A DNA stretch of 64,000 bases from Pseudomonas sp. ABC1 (GCF_013395055.1 NZ_CP058349.1:1610001-1674000); one strand, 5' to 3'. Positions 42,262 through 51,337 are shown, numbered from the stretch's first letter. The notes: generated from the sequence alone by a model not told the origin. Numbers and translations: made by a program.

Positions 42262-43232
42262 CCGACGAAGGCTCCACGGTCCTGTTGCAGCAGGGTCAGC
42301 AGCCAGACGAAATCATCCGGCAACGGCGACTCCCACTTCATGCGCTTGCCGGTGGCGGGATGATCCAGTTCCAGGAAACGCGCATGCAGTGCCTGGCGGG
42401 GAAACTCGCGCAGGGACTGCACCAGCGTCGGGTTGGCCGCGGGCGGGATGCGGAAGCGCCCGCTGTACAGTGGATCGCCCACCAGCGGATAGCCCAGGTG
42501 CGTCATGTGCACCCGGATCTGGTGTGTACGGCCGGTTTCCAGCTTGACCCGCACATGCGTATGCGAGCGCAGGCGCTCCAGCACACGGTAATGCGAGACG
42601 GCCGGCTTGCCGCCCTCCACCACCGCCATGCGCTGGCGCTGCTGGCCATGTCGGCCGATGGGAGCCTTGATAGTGCCGCCGGTAATGATGACGCCGATGA
42701 CGATCGCTTCGTAGATGCGGCTGACCGTGCGGTTCTGCAACTGCTCGACCAGTTTCGTCTGCGCTTCGAGGGTCTTGGCCACGACCATCAGGCCGGTGGT
42801 GTCCTTGTCCAGTCGATGGACGATGCCGGCCCGTGGCACATTGATCAGACCAGGGACATGGTGCAGCAAGGCGTTGAGCAAGGTGCCATCGGCGTGCCCG
42901 GCAGCCGGGTGGACCACCAGCCCGGCCGGCTTGTCCAGCACCAGGATATGCTCATCCTCGAAGACGATATCCAGGGGAATGTCCTGCGCCTGCCACTCGC
43001 CCTGAGCCTGTTGCTCGGCGGACAACGCCAGGAGGGAGCCGGCATGCACGATATCCCGTGGCCGCAGCACCTGCCCATCGACGGTCAGTTGCCCCTCCTT
43101 GATCCAGCTCGCCAGCCGTGAGCGGGAGTGGTCGGAGAACAATTGGGCCGCGACCTGGTCGAGCCGCTGCCCGCCCAGTTCGAAGGGGATCTCGGCGCTG
43201 AGTTGAATGGGCTGGGAATGGGTCGTCGACAT
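42258..43232 (-). CDS. rluD: 23S rRNA pseudouridine synthase RluD
   Basis: Makes pseudouridines 1911, 1915 and 1917 in helix 69 of 23S rRNA. At 324 aa it has an N-terminal S4 domain (GQRLDQVAAQLFSDHSRSRL), the catalytic HRLDKDTTGLMVVAKT (Asp) and TGRTHQIRVHMTHLGYPLVG. I start at the ATG at 43230-43232 (MSTTHSQPIQL); the longer frame would add 17 residues unlike the family. Divergent from bamD. Confidence 0.95.
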   Translation of the reverse strand: MSTTHSQPIQLSAEIPFELGGQRLDQVAAQLFSDHSRSRLASWIKEGQLTVDGQVLRPRDIVHAGSLLALSAEQQAQGEWQAQDIPLDIVFEDEHILVLDKPAGLVVHPAAGHADGTLLNALLHHVPGLINVPRAGIVHRLDKDTTGLMVVAKTLEAQTKLVEQLQNRTVSRIYEAIVIGVIITGGTIKAPIGRHGQQRQRMAVVEGGKPAVSHYRVLERLRSHTHVRVKLETGRTHQIRVHMTHLGYPLVGDPLYSGRFRIPPAANPTLVQSLREFPRQALHARFLELDHPATGKRMKWESPLPDDFVWLLTLLQQDRGAFVG

Positions 43233-43456
43233 AATGCTCTGTGGGCGCCTGCGGAAGAATGGAAGGGTATGGAACGACAGCATCGCGCCATCCCGAAGCA
43301 GAACCGTTTCAGTGTGCGAACGGCACCTGGCTCAGCCTTTGGTTTCGGAGCCGGGCTTGTGTTTAAATACGGCGTCTTTGCCCCGGACTCGGGGCGCCCA
43401 TCATATCAGGACGGCTCCGCGCGAGACAGCCAGCCGTCACAGGGACGCAAGCCGCC

Positions 43457-44446
43457 ATGCAAGTGAAACACCTGCTGCTGATCGCCATCCTGGGCCTTAC
43501 CGCCGCCTGCTCATCCAATGAAACCGTCAACGAGAACCTGGGCGAGACGGAACTGTACCAGCAGGCGCAGAAAGACCTGGACAACAACAGCTATACCAGC
43601 GCCATCACCAAGCTCAAGGCACTCGAGTCGCGTTACCCCTTCGGCCGTTTCGCCGAACAGGCACAACTGGAGCTGATCTACGCCTATTACCGCAATGCCG
43701 AACCGGAAGCCGCGCGCTCCTCGGCTGAGCGCTTCATCCGCCTGCACCCGCAGCACCCCAACGTCGACTACGCCTACTACCTCAAGGGCCTGGCCTCCTT
43801 CGACCAGGACCGTGGCCTGCTGGCGCGCTTCCTGCCGCTGGACATGACCAAACGCGACCCCGGCGCGGCGCGTGACTCCTTCAACGAATTTGCCCAGCTC
43901 ACCAACCGCTACCCCAACAGCCGTTATGCTCCGGATGCCAAGGCGCGCATGGTGTACCTGCGCAACCTGCTGGCCGCCAACGAAGTTCACGTCGCGCACT
44001 ACTATCTCAAGCGCGAAGCCTATGTCGCCGCCGCCAACCGCGGCCGCTACGTGGTCGAGAACTTCCAGCAGACCCCCGCCGTGGGCGATGGCCTGGCGAT
44101 CATGACCGAAGCCTACCAGCGCCTTGGCCTGAGCGACCTCGCCGACTCCAGCCTGAAAACCCTCGAACTGAACTACCCCGACCACCCCAGCCTGGTCGAT
44201 GGCAAGTTCGTTCCGCGCGAAAAGGAAAGCGACACGCGCACCTGGCTGTCGAAAGCCACCCTGGGCCTGGTCGAAAGCAACATCACGCCACCGGACACCA
44301 CCCAGGCCAGCCGCGACGTGATCCGCCAGTACCAGAACGCCGAGCAGGACCTGCCCGAAGAAATCCGCCCGGCGCTGAAAGACCTGGAACAGGAAGGCAG
44401 CAAGCGCTCCTGGTGGAGCTACATGACCTTCGGCCTGTTCGACTGA
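43457..44446 (+). CDS. bamD: Outer membrane protein assembly factor BamD
   Basis: Essential lipoprotein of the Bam complex that folds outer-membrane beta-barrels. The 329-aa protein has the lipobox LTAAC (Cys at residue 18), then five TPR-like repeats (NNSYTSAITKLKALESRYPF, AYYRNAEPEAARSSAERFIR, DSFNEFAQLTNRYPNSRYAP, KREAYVAAANRGRYVVENF). It is longer than E. coli BamD (about 245 aa), with a Gln/Glu-rich C-terminal extension typical of Pseudomonas. Divergent from rluD. Confidence 0.96.
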   Translation: MQVKHLLLIAILGLTAACSSNETVNENLGETELYQQAQKDLDNNSYTSAITKLKALESRYPFGRFAEQAQLELIYAYYRNAEPEAARSSAERFIRLHPQHPNVDYAYYLKGLASFDQDRGLLARFLPLDMTKRDPGAARDSFNEFAQLTNRYPNSRYAPDAKARMVYLRNLLAANEVHVAHYYLKREAYVAAANRGRYVVENFQQTPAVGDGLAIMTEAYQRLGLSDLADSSLKTLELNYPDHPSLVDGKFVPREKESDTRTWLSKATLGLVESNITPPDTTQASRDVIRQYQNAEQDLPEEIRPALKDLEQEGSKRSWWSYMTFGLFD

Positions 44447-44450
44447 CGCC

Positions 44451-44666
44451 ATGCTCTTCAAGCTGCTGTTTTTCGCCGCCTCGATTGGCGCCATCATCTG
44501 GTTCTGGCGCCGTGCCACGCGCAAACCGCAGGCACGGCCAGAGCAACCGACGACTCAGCCCATGGTGCGCTGCACCACCTGCGGCATACACGTGCCGCAG
44601 GACAAGGCGCTGCAATCCGACCAGAAATGGTATTGCAGCCAGGCCCACCTGCCCCAGGGTGAATGA
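44451..44666 (+). CDS. PP0621 family protein
   Basis: Small membrane-anchored protein of 71 aa. It has one N-terminal transmembrane helix (LFKLLFFAASIGAIIWFW), a short basic linker and a zinc-ribbon-like tail with CTTCGIHVP and WYCSQAH, giving four possible ligands (C-x2-C, C, H). The family is known from pseudomonads and beta-proteobacteria; no function is established to my knowledge. It follows bamD by 4 bp, so it is co-transcribed. Confidence 0.8.
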   Translation: MLFKLLFFAASIGAIIWFWRRATRKPQARPEQPTTQPMVRCTTCGIHVPQDKALQSDQKWYCSQAHLPQGE

Positions 44667-44828
44667 TCCCAGCAGCACCATTACGCGCTGCCGCCCCGCC
44701 ATGCCCACCTGAGCCTGCCGCTTGCGAGAACCTATCCGAGGTCTCGCGAACTGGAGCCATGCGAGACGCAACGACCGGAGAGAATGACCTCTAAGGGCGA
44801 TCAGACAGGCGAGGACGCAAGTGGCTTT

Positions 44829-44885
44829 CCGAGCCTGTTTTAACGCGGCAGGCCCGACAAACAGCAGATGCTGGGCAGGTTCTGG
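44829..44885. repeat. Dispersed stem-loop repeat, copy A
   Basis: About 57 bp starting CCGAGCCTGTTTTAACGCGG and ending GCTGGGCAGGTTCTGG. Its ends are mutually inverted (GAGCCTG / CAGGTTC). A related unit is at 52291-52348. It overlaps the 3' end of the acetyltransferase gene. Confidence 0.6.
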
Positions 44886-45430
44886 GCGCGCCCAGCCGGC
44901 AAGCGGTACAAGCAATGCCGACGCAACGGGCTGCCTTCGGGGACTTCAGGGTGCTCGAACATACCCGACGCCTGCATGCCAAGACGCTCCATGACCGCCC
45001 TGGAGCGCTGGTTGGCGACAGCGGTAAACGACACGATTTCGGGCAGTTGCAGCACGTCGAAACCGACACGGAGCACCGCCGCTGCCGCCTCAGTGGCGAA
45101 GCCCCTGCCCCAGTGTGCGAACCCGAGACGCCAGGCGATCTCTACACAAGGTGAAAACGGAAGCGCTGCCGATGGGACATGCAGGCCAACGAAACCCACG
45201 AACGCCTGCGACCGCTTGCACGCCACGGCCCATACACCCCAGCCACGTTCAGTGATGAGCGCCTGACAACGGTCGGCCAGGGCATCGCTCTCGTCACGCG
45301 CCAGGGCAGAAGGAAAGAACTCCATCACCCGAGGGTCCGCATTGAGCGCGGCGAAAGGCTCCCGGTCAGCAGGACACCATTGCCGCAGCGACAGGCGCTC
45401 GGTTTCGAACTCGATCACTTCGGCCATCAA
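44840..45430 (-). CDS. GNAT family N-acetyltransferase (RimJ/RimL-like)
   Basis: Acetyltransferase of 196 aa with the Acetyltransf_3 fold: ETERLSLRQWCPADREPFAA at the start, VEIAWRLGFAHWGRGFATEA for the acetyl-CoA loop, and VANQRSRAVMERLGM near the C-terminus. Substrate unknown. The last 15 residues (from AQNLPSICCLSGLPR) are encoded by a dispersed repeat, so the natural C-terminus may have been replaced. The start overlaps the next GNAT gene by 4 bp; a second ATG codon follows immediately. Confidence 0.85.
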   Translation of the reverse strand: MMAEVIEFETERLSLRQWCPADREPFAALNADPRVMEFFPSALARDESDALADRCQALITERGWGVWAVACKRSQAFVGFVGLHVPSAALPFSPCVEIAWRLGFAHWGRGFATEAAAAVLRVGFDVLQLPEIVSFTAVANQRSRAVMERLGMQASGMFEHPEVPEGSPLRRHCLYRLPAGRAQNLPSICCLSGLPR

Positions 45431-45882
45431 AGCCCCCGCACGACGTATTCAGGCAGACACAGATGCAACAGCGGATAGGGCTTGCCCTGGCCATCCAGTG
45501 GCGACCGGCCGACCACTTCGAAGCCGGCATGCCGATAGAAACCCAGCGCCTGGTCGTTCTGCTCATTGACGTCGACCCGCCGCACGGACTGTACCGATAG
45601 GGCGTGAGTGAGCAACGCCCTGCCCACACCCTTGCCCCGCGCCTCGGGAGCGATGAACAGCATTTCCAGCTTGTCCTCCGCCACCCCCGAGAATCCCAGG
45701 AGCCCAGCGTCGGCATCGACGAAGACCGTGACAGTCACTGCCGGTAGCCACTCATCGAGTATCCTTGGGCGCAACTCTCGAAGGTCCTCCTCCGCAAGAA
45801 AATCGTGGGAGGCCCTCACAGAAGCCTCCCAGATGTCCGTAAGAGCCTCGAACTCGCAGGCATGGGCAGGGCGGACAGTCAT
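45427..45882 (-). CDS. GNAT family N-acetyltransferase
   Basis: Single-domain acetyltransferase of 151 aa, similar to YjaB/PhnO-type enzymes. It begins MTVRPAHACEFEALTDIWEA and contains LEMLFIAPEARGKGVGRALL (the R/Q-x-x-G-x-G/A acetyl-CoA loop), VDVNEQNDQALGFYRHAGF and EVVGRSPLDGQGKPYPLLHL. Substrate unknown. It overlaps both neighbours by 4 bp within a four-gene minus-strand operon (stomatin, NfeD, GNAT, GNAT). Confidence 0.88.
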   Translation of the reverse strand: MTVRPAHACEFEALTDIWEASVRASHDFLAEEDLRELRPRILDEWLPAVTVTVFVDADAGLLGFSGVAEDKLEMLFIAPEARGKGVGRALLTHALSVQSVRRVDVNEQNDQALGFYRHAGFEVVGRSPLDGQGKPYPLLHLCLPEYVVRGL

Positions 45883-46364
45883 GGCGCGCCCACATGCTCG
45901 GCTGCGACGACCTGCAACAGCACGCCCTGCTGCCCGATAACCCGGACAAGCGAACCAACAGGCAAGTCAGACCCGATCACCAGCCACAGGCTGTCACCAA
46001 CCTTGATCTTGCCTTTGCCGTTCTGGATTTCCTCATGGAGAGGAAAGGTACGGCCGATAAGCTCAGCGCCACGCTGGTTCAAATGCGGCTGCCCGGACGG
46101 TATCGCCGCGCGGCTGCGCTGGTACTTCCACCAGAGCAGGCCGATCGCCACCGCCAGCACACCGAACAGGGCTATCTGCAACGTCCAGGGCATCGCCGGC
46201 CAGAGCCATGCCATAAGCGCGACCACTGCCGCCGCCAGCCCGAACCACAGGAAATAGCCATTCAGGCTCATGGTCACGACTTCGATGATCAGCAACAGGA
46301 TGCCAATCGCCAGCCAATGCCAGTGGACGGGTAATTGCGTAAAGGGTTGCAGAGCGTCCCACAT
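45879..46364 (-). CDS. NfeD family protein
   Basis: Membrane protein of 161 aa of the short NfeD type. Transmembrane helices lie at about residues 18-36, 40-58 and 63-81 (IGILLLIIEVVTM, WFGLAAAVVALMAWLW, LQIALFGVLAVAIGLLWW), and a C-terminal OB-fold follows (NQRGAELIGRTFPLHEEIQN, KVGDSLWLVIGSDLPVGSLV). It is normally paired with an SPFH protein, encoded 3 bp upstream here; together they are thought to shape membrane microdomains or quality control. Confidence 0.9.
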   Translation of the reverse strand: MWDALQPFTQLPVHWHWLAIGILLLIIEVVTMSLNGYFLWFGLAAAVVALMAWLWPAMPWTLQIALFGVLAVAIGLLWWKYQRSRAAIPSGQPHLNQRGAELIGRTFPLHEEIQNGKGKIKVGDSLWLVIGSDLPVGSLVRVIGQQGVLLQVVAAEHVGAP

Positions 46365-46367
46365 GGC

Positions 46368-47282
46368 TCAGGCGCCTTTGTTGCCGAACGTGGATTTGAC
46401 GATCTCACCGATACCGCCGACCGCACCGATCACCTGCGAGGCCTCCAGCGGCATCAGTACCACCTTGCTGTTCTCGGCACTGGCCAGCTTGCCCAGCGCC
46501 TCGATGTACTTCTGGGCGACGAAGTAATTGACAGCCTGCACATCGCCCTTGCCAATCGCCTCGGAGACCATGCGGGTCGCCTCCGCCTCTGCCTGGGCGG
46601 CGCGCTCACGGGCCTCGGCTTCGAGGAAGGCCGCCTGGCGCTGGCCCTCAGCCTTGAGGATATCGCCCTGCTTCTGCCCCTCGGCGGTGAGAATGGCGGC
46701 GGCACGCAGGCCTTCAGCTTCGAGAATCTGGGCACGCTTGATCCGCTCGGCCTTCATCTGGCCGGACATGGCTGCCATCAGGTCCGCTGGCGGGCTGATG
46801 TCCTTGATCTCGATACGGGTGATCTTGACACCCCAGGGTGCAGTGGCCTCGTCGACGGTCTTCAGCAGGCGCTCATTGATCGCATCGCGCTGGCCCAGCA
46901 TGGCATCCAGCTCCATGGAGCCCAGCACGGTACGGATATTGGTCATGACCAGGTTGCAGATGGCGTATTCGAGATTGTTCACCTCATAGGCCGCCTGTGG
47001 CGAACTGATGACCTGGAAGAAGCAGATCGCATCGATCTTCACCGTGGCGTTGTCGGAAGTAATGACTTCCTGCGGCGGGATATCCAGCACGCTCTCCATC
47101 ATGTTGAGCTTGTGCCCGACCCGGTCCATCACCGGCACGATGACGCTCAACCCCGGCTTGAGGGTCTTGGTATAGCGCCCGAAGCGCTCGACCGTCCACT
47201 CGTACCCTTGGGGGACAATCTTGACGCCCGTGAACACCAGGCCAACGACAAGGCCGAGGAACAGCACTGCAACGATTTCCAT
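46368..47282 (-). CDS. qmcA: SPFH/stomatin-like membrane protein (QmcA type)
   Basis: Membrane-anchored prohibitin-homology protein of 304 aa. One N-terminal helix (MEIVAVLFLGLVVGLVFTG) is followed by the SPFH domain (VPQGYEWTVERFGRYTKTL, SDNATVKIDAICFFQV) and a long Ala/Glu-rich helical segment (AQILEAEGLRAAAILTAEGQ). It oligomerises at the inner membrane and may assist FtsH-type proteolysis. The start at 47280-47282 has AGGAGAG 8 nt upstream. Operon leader of the NfeD-GNAT cluster. Confidence 0.9.
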   Translation of the reverse strand: MEIVAVLFLGLVVGLVFTGVKIVPQGYEWTVERFGRYTKTLKPGLSVIVPVMDRVGHKLNMMESVLDIPPQEVITSDNATVKIDAICFFQVISSPQAAYEVNNLEYAICNLVMTNIRTVLGSMELDAMLGQRDAINERLLKTVDEATAPWGVKITRIEIKDISPPADLMAAMSGQMKAERIKRAQILEAEGLRAAAILTAEGQKQGDILKAEGQRQAAFLEAEARERAAQAEAEATRMVSEAIGKGDVQAVNYFVAQKYIEALGKLASAENSKVVLMPLEASQVIGAVGGIGEIVKSTFGNKGA

Positions 47283-47426
47283 GAACACACTCTCCTGAGG
47301 GGTAACTTGGCTGACGTCATACCCTACGCCCATCAAGGACCGTCCCGCAGGGAAATCATCGGGACGTCACTCGTCAGGACATGACGCGCAAAGGTGGCAT
47401 ACGGGACTCTTTCCCGCCCATAAACG

Positions 47427-47456
47427 AGAAAGGCCACTGCAAGCAGCGGCCTTTCT
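47427..47456. terminator. Terminator downstream of etfA
   Basis: Long inverted repeat AGAAAGGCC-CTGC-AA-GCAG-GGCCTTTCT with one mismatch. The A/T-rich stem ends can serve either strand, here mainly etfBA on the minus strand. Confidence 0.7.
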
Positions 47457-47473
47457 GGCGCAGCGCGGATGGC

Positions 47474-48403
47474 TCAGACGAGCTTTTCCAGCTCCGGTAC
47501 GGCTTCGAATAGGTCAGCGACCAGTCCGTAATCGGCTACCTGGAAGATCGGCGCATCTTCGTCCTTGTTGATCGCAACGATCACCTTGGAGTCCTTCATG
47601 CCCGCCAGGTGCTGGATGGCACCGGAAATCCCCACGGCGATATACAACTGCGGCGCGACGATCTTGCCGGTCTGTCCGACCTGCATGTCGTTCGGCACGA
47701 AACCGGCATCGACGGCGGCACGGGAAGCACCGACGGCGGCGCCCAGCTTGTCGGCCAGGGAATACAGGTGCTTGAAGTTGTCGCCATTCTGCAGGCCACG
47801 GCCACCGGAAATGACGATCTTCGCAGCGGTCAGTTCAGGACGATCGGACGTCGCCAATTCCTCACCGACGAACACCGACTTGCCAGCATCGCCAGCACCA
47901 CTGACGGATTCGATGGCAGCCGAACCGCCCTCGGCGGCAACCGCGTCGAAACCGGTTGTGCGCACGGTAATCACCTTGACCGGCGCGCTGGACTGCACGG
48001 TGGCGATGGCGTTACCGGCGTAGATCGGACGTTTGAACGTGTCGGCGGAGACCACTTCGACGATCTCGGAGATCTGGTCCACATCCAGCAGCGCAGCAAC
48101 GCGCGGCAGGTAGTTCTTGCCATTGGTGGTGGCCGGCGCCAGCACATGGCTGTAGCCCTTGGCCAGCTCGACGATCAGCGGCGCAACGTTTTCCGGCAGC
48201 AGGTTGGCATAGGCCGCGTCATCGGCCAGCAGTACCTTGCTCACACCTGCGACCTTGGCGGAGGCTTCGGCGACGGCGGCGACATTCTGACCAGCGACCA
48301 GTACGGCGATCTCGCCACCGATCTTCTGTGCGGCGGCGACAGTGTTCAGGGTGGCGCCGGCCAATGCGCCGTTGCTGTGCTCAGCGATTACCAGGATTGC
48401 CAT
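47474..48403 (-). CDS. etfA: Electron transfer flavoprotein alpha subunit
   Basis: FAD-binding subunit of ETF, which takes electrons from acyl-CoA and other dehydrogenases and passes them to ETF-quinone oxidoreductase. At 309 aa its C-terminal FAD signature is intact: PELTAAKIVISGGRGLQNGD, then VGQTGKIVAPQLYIAVGISG and AINKDEDAPIFQVADYGLVA. The etfB stop is 1 bp before its start. Confidence 0.97.
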   Translation of the reverse strand: MAILVIAEHSNGALAGATLNTVAAAQKIGGEIAVLVAGQNVAAVAEASAKVAGVSKVLLADDAAYANLLPENVAPLIVELAKGYSHVLAPATTNGKNYLPRVAALLDVDQISEIVEVVSADTFKRPIYAGNAIATVQSSAPVKVITVRTTGFDAVAAEGGSAAIESVSGAGDAGKSVFVGEELATSDRPELTAAKIVISGGRGLQNGDNFKHLYSLADKLGAAVGASRAAVDAGFVPNDMQVGQTGKIVAPQLYIAVGISGAIQHLAGMKDSKVIVAINKDEDAPIFQVADYGLVADLFEAVPELEKLV

Positions 48404-48404
48404 C

Positions 48405-49154
48405 TCAGATCACCTTCGCTTCGTTCTTCAGTTTCTCGACCAGTTCGGCGACCGAACCCACTTTGATACCGGCGCTGCGCGCGGCCGGTGCCTCGACCTT
48501 CACGGTCTTCAGCGTGGAAGCCAGGCTGACGCCCAGCGCGTCCGGAGTAACGGTCTCCAGCGGCTTCTTCTTGGCTTTCATGATGTTCGGCAAAGAAGCG
48601 TAGCGCGGCTCGTTCAGGCGCAGGTCGGTGGTCACCACCGCCGGCAGGGCCAGGGAAATGGTCTGCAGGCCGCCATCGATCTCGCGGGTGACGTTCAGCT
48701 TGTCGCCAGCCACTTCCACCTTGGAGGCGAAAGTACCCTGGGCATAGCCAGTCAGCGCCGCCAGCATCTGGCCGGTCTGGTTGTTGTCGCTGTCGATGGA
48801 CTGTTTGCCGAGGATCACCAGTTGCGGCTGCTCCTTGTCCACCACGGCCTTGAGCAGCTTGGCAACGGCCAGGGAATTCAGCTCTTCAGCGCTCTCGACC
48901 AGCACCGCACGATCGGCGCCCAGCGCCAGGGCGGTACGCAGTTGCTCCTGCGCGGCAGTCGGACCGACGGTGACGACGACGATCTCGCTCGCTACGCCTT
49001 TCTCTTTCAGGCGCACGGCTTCTTCGACGGCGATCTCGCAGAAGGGGTTCATCGACATCTTGACGTTGGCCAGGTCGACGCCGGAGTTGTCCGCCTTGAC
49101 GCGAACCTTGACGTTGTAATCGACCACTCGTTTGACAGCTACAAGAATCTTCAT
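48405..49154 (-). CDS. etfB: Electron transfer flavoprotein beta subunit
   Basis: AMP-binding partner of EtfA, 249 aa. It starts MKILVAVKRVVDYNVKVRVK and contains NPFCEIAVEEAVRLKEKG and the ETF-beta signature VTREIDGGLQTISLALPAVV with TTDLRLNEPRYASLPNIMKA. The frame extends 21 codons upstream, but the family start at 49152-49154 is clear. It is divergent from the ETF-QO gene, sharing a 465-bp intergenic region. Confidence 0.97.
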   Translation of the reverse strand: MKILVAVKRVVDYNVKVRVKADNSGVDLANVKMSMNPFCEIAVEEAVRLKEKGVASEIVVVTVGPTAAQEQLRTALALGADRAVLVESAEELNSLAVAKLLKAVVDKEQPQLVILGKQSIDSDNNQTGQMLAALTGYAQGTFASKVEVAGDKLNVTREIDGGLQTISLALPAVVTTDLRLNEPRYASLPNIMKAKKKPLETVTPDALGVSLASTLKTVKVEAPAARSAGIKVGSVAELVEKLKNEAKVI

Positions 49155-49491
49155 GGATTCCTCGTTACTCTCCGGTGAATAGAATTCCGCCAGGATGAAC
49201 CGAGAACGACTCGGCACCGGAAGCCAAGGCTCCGTGGCAGGCGGTTGAAATACTCATGAGGCCATATCTGGTCGAAAGTGCTGCGAAACTCTCACTTACC
49301 GCTGGCAAATGCCGCCATTCCAGTACTTTCGCCCTACCCTGGGCCAGACATCACTTTATTTCAACGGCATGCCAACCCGTTTGGCGAATGCAAACTGCCC
49401 GTATCTTGACTGCTGGTAATAAGCGGGTCAACAACGCAAATGCCTCGCTATAACCCTCAGAGGCCCGATACTAGCAGGCTTTGCGAAAATT

Positions 49492-49505
49492 CAAACAAAC
49501 GTTTG
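49492..49505. promoter_or_regulatory. PsrA-type operator
   Basis: CAAACAAACGTTTG fits the PsrA consensus (C/G)AAAC-N2-4-GTTT(C/G) with N4 and also contains the palindrome ACAAACGTTTGT. It abuts the -35 of the ETF-QO promoter. PsrA is a TetR-type repressor released by long-chain acyl-CoA, so fatty-acid control of ETF genes is likely. Confidence 0.7.
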
Positions 49506-49507
49506 TA

Positions 49508-49536
49508 TTGGACCCGATCAGGCGTACATATATAAT
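49508..49536 (+). promoter_or_regulatory. Sigma-70 promoter of the ETF-QO gene
   Basis: TTGGAC at 49508-49513, 17-bp spacer, TATAAT at 49531-49536. This is the strongest sigma-70 match I noticed in the window. It lies 83 bp before the ETF-QO start. Confidence 0.8.
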
Positions 49537-49619
49537 GCGCGCCTCGACCCGCCAAGGACCGGTCCAGGTCGCTGAAATCTACCTAGAAAACAAACGAGCC
49601 CTGATCAGGAGATAGCCCC

Positions 49620-51272
49620 ATGGAACGCGAATACATGGAATTCGACGTCGTCATCGTCGGCGCCGGGCCGGCAGGCCTATCCGCCGCCTGCCGCCTCAAA
49701 CAGGCCGCCGCCGAAGCTGGCCGCGAAGTCAGTGTCTGCGTCGTGGAAAAAGGCTCCGAGGTCGGCGCTCACATTCTCTCCGGTGCGGTATTCGAGCCGC
49801 GCGCGCTGAACGAACTCTTCCCCGACTGGAAGGAACTCGGCGCCCCGCTGAACACCCCGGTGAAACGCGATGACATCTATCTGCTGAGCAACGCAGAGAA
49901 GGCCATCAAGGTACCCAATGTCTTCGTACCCAAGCCTATGCACAACGAAGGCAACTACATCATTTCCCTTGGCAACCTGTGCCGCTGGCTGGCCCAGCAG
50001 GCGGAAAACCTTGGTGTGGAAATCTACCCAGGCTTCGCCGCCCAGGAGGCACTGATCGACGAGAGCGGCGTGGTGCGCGGTATCGTCACCGGTGACCTGG
50101 GGGTCGACCGCGAAGGCAATCCCAAGGAGGGCATGTACACACCCGGCATGGAGCTGCGGGGCAAGTACACCCTGTTCGCCGAAGGTTGCCGCGGGCACAT
50201 CGGCAAGCAACTGATCAAGCGCTTCCAACTCAATGCCAATGCCGACCCGCAGCACTACGGCATCGGCATCAAGGAGCTCTGGGAAATCGATCCGGCCAAG
50301 CACGAGCAAGGGCTCGTCATCCACACGTCCGGCTGGCCGCTGGACAAAGACAACCCGGGCGGTTCCTTCCTCTATCACCTGGAAGACAACCAGGTGGTGG
50401 TCGGCCTGATCGTCGATCTGGCCTACAGCAACCCCCATCTGTCGCCATTCGATGAATTCCAGCGCTACAAGCACCACCCGGTGGTCGCACAGTACCTGGA
50501 AGGCGGCAAACGCATTGCCTATGGCGCCCGCGCGCTGAGCAAGGGCGGCTTCAATTCGTTGCCGAAGATGGTCTTCCCTGGTGGCGCCCTGATCGGCTGT
50601 GACCTCGGCACACTCAACGGCGCCAAGATCAAAGGCAGCCATACCGCCATGAAGTCCGGCATGCTCGCCGCCGATGCCATCGTCCAGGCCCTGGGCGCGG
50701 AGCGCGAGAACGACGAACTGGAAAATTACGTCGAAGGCTTCAAGGCCAGTTGGCTGAACGAAGAGCTGTACCAGAGCCGCAACTTCGGCCCGGCCATGCA
50801 CAAGTTCGGTCCGCTGTTCGGCCCGGCTTTCAGCTTCATCGAGTACAACCTGCTGGGCAGCAAGCTACCGTTCACCCTGCGCGACACCCGCCATGACTAC
50901 GCCTGCCTGCAGAAAGCGGCGGACGCCCGCAAGATCGACTACCCGAAACCCGACGGCAAGCTCAGCTTCGACAAGCTCAGTTCGGTATTCCTCTCCAACA
51001 CCAACCACGAGGAAGACCAGCCGATCCACCTGAAACTGACCGATCCGAACATTCCCGTCGACAGCAACCTGCCGCTCTACGACGAGCCTGCGCAGCGCTA
51101 CTGCCCGGCGGGCGTCTACGAAGTGGTCAGCAACGACGATGGCAGCAAGCGCTTCCAGATCAACGCGCAGAACTGCGTGCACTGCAAGACCTGCGACATC
51201 AAAGACCCGGCGCAGAACATCACCTGGGTCGCGCCGGAAGGCACCGGGGGCCCGAACTACCCCAATATGTAA
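49620..51272 (+). CDS. Electron transfer flavoprotein-ubiquinone oxidoreductase
   Basis: Membrane-associated flavoprotein that moves electrons from ETF to ubiquinone. At 550 aa it has the FAD Rossmann motif VVIVGAGPAGLSAACRLKQA, a second FAD segment GGALIGCDLGTLNGAKIKGS, and a C-terminal [4Fe-4S] site from RYCPAGVYEV plus CVHCKTCDIKDPAQNI. AGGAG lies 8 nt before the ATG. It faces the etfBA operon and completes the electron path with it. Confidence 0.96.
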   Translation: MEREYMEFDVVIVGAGPAGLSAACRLKQAAAEAGREVSVCVVEKGSEVGAHILSGAVFEPRALNELFPDWKELGAPLNTPVKRDDIYLLSNAEKAIKVPNVFVPKPMHNEGNYIISLGNLCRWLAQQAENLGVEIYPGFAAQEALIDESGVVRGIVTGDLGVDREGNPKEGMYTPGMELRGKYTLFAEGCRGHIGKQLIKRFQLNANADPQHYGIGIKELWEIDPAKHEQGLVIHTSGWPLDKDNPGGSFLYHLEDNQVVVGLIVDLAYSNPHLSPFDEFQRYKHHPVVAQYLEGGKRIAYGARALSKGGFNSLPKMVFPGGALIGCDLGTLNGAKIKGSHTAMKSGMLAADAIVQALGAERENDELENYVEGFKASWLNEELYQSRNFGPAMHKFGPLFGPAFSFIEYNLLGSKLPFTLRDTRHDYACLQKAADARKIDYPKPDGKLSFDKLSSVFLSNTNHEEDQPIHLKLTDPNIPVDSNLPLYDEPAQRYCPAGVYEVVSNDDGSKRFQINAQNCVHCKTCDIKDPAQNITWVAPEGTGGPNYPNM

Positions 51273-51279
51273 TGGACAA

Positions 51280-51306
51280 ACGAAGGCTCCCACTGGGAGC
51301 CTTCGT
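51280..51306 (+). terminator. Terminator-like hairpin after the ETF-QO gene
   Basis: ACGAAGGCTCCC-ACT-GGGAGCCTTCGT perfect hairpin; the following T tract is weak (CATTT). Confidence 0.65.
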
Positions 51307-51337
51307 CATTTACAGCACCCAATAAAGGCGGCCGATC

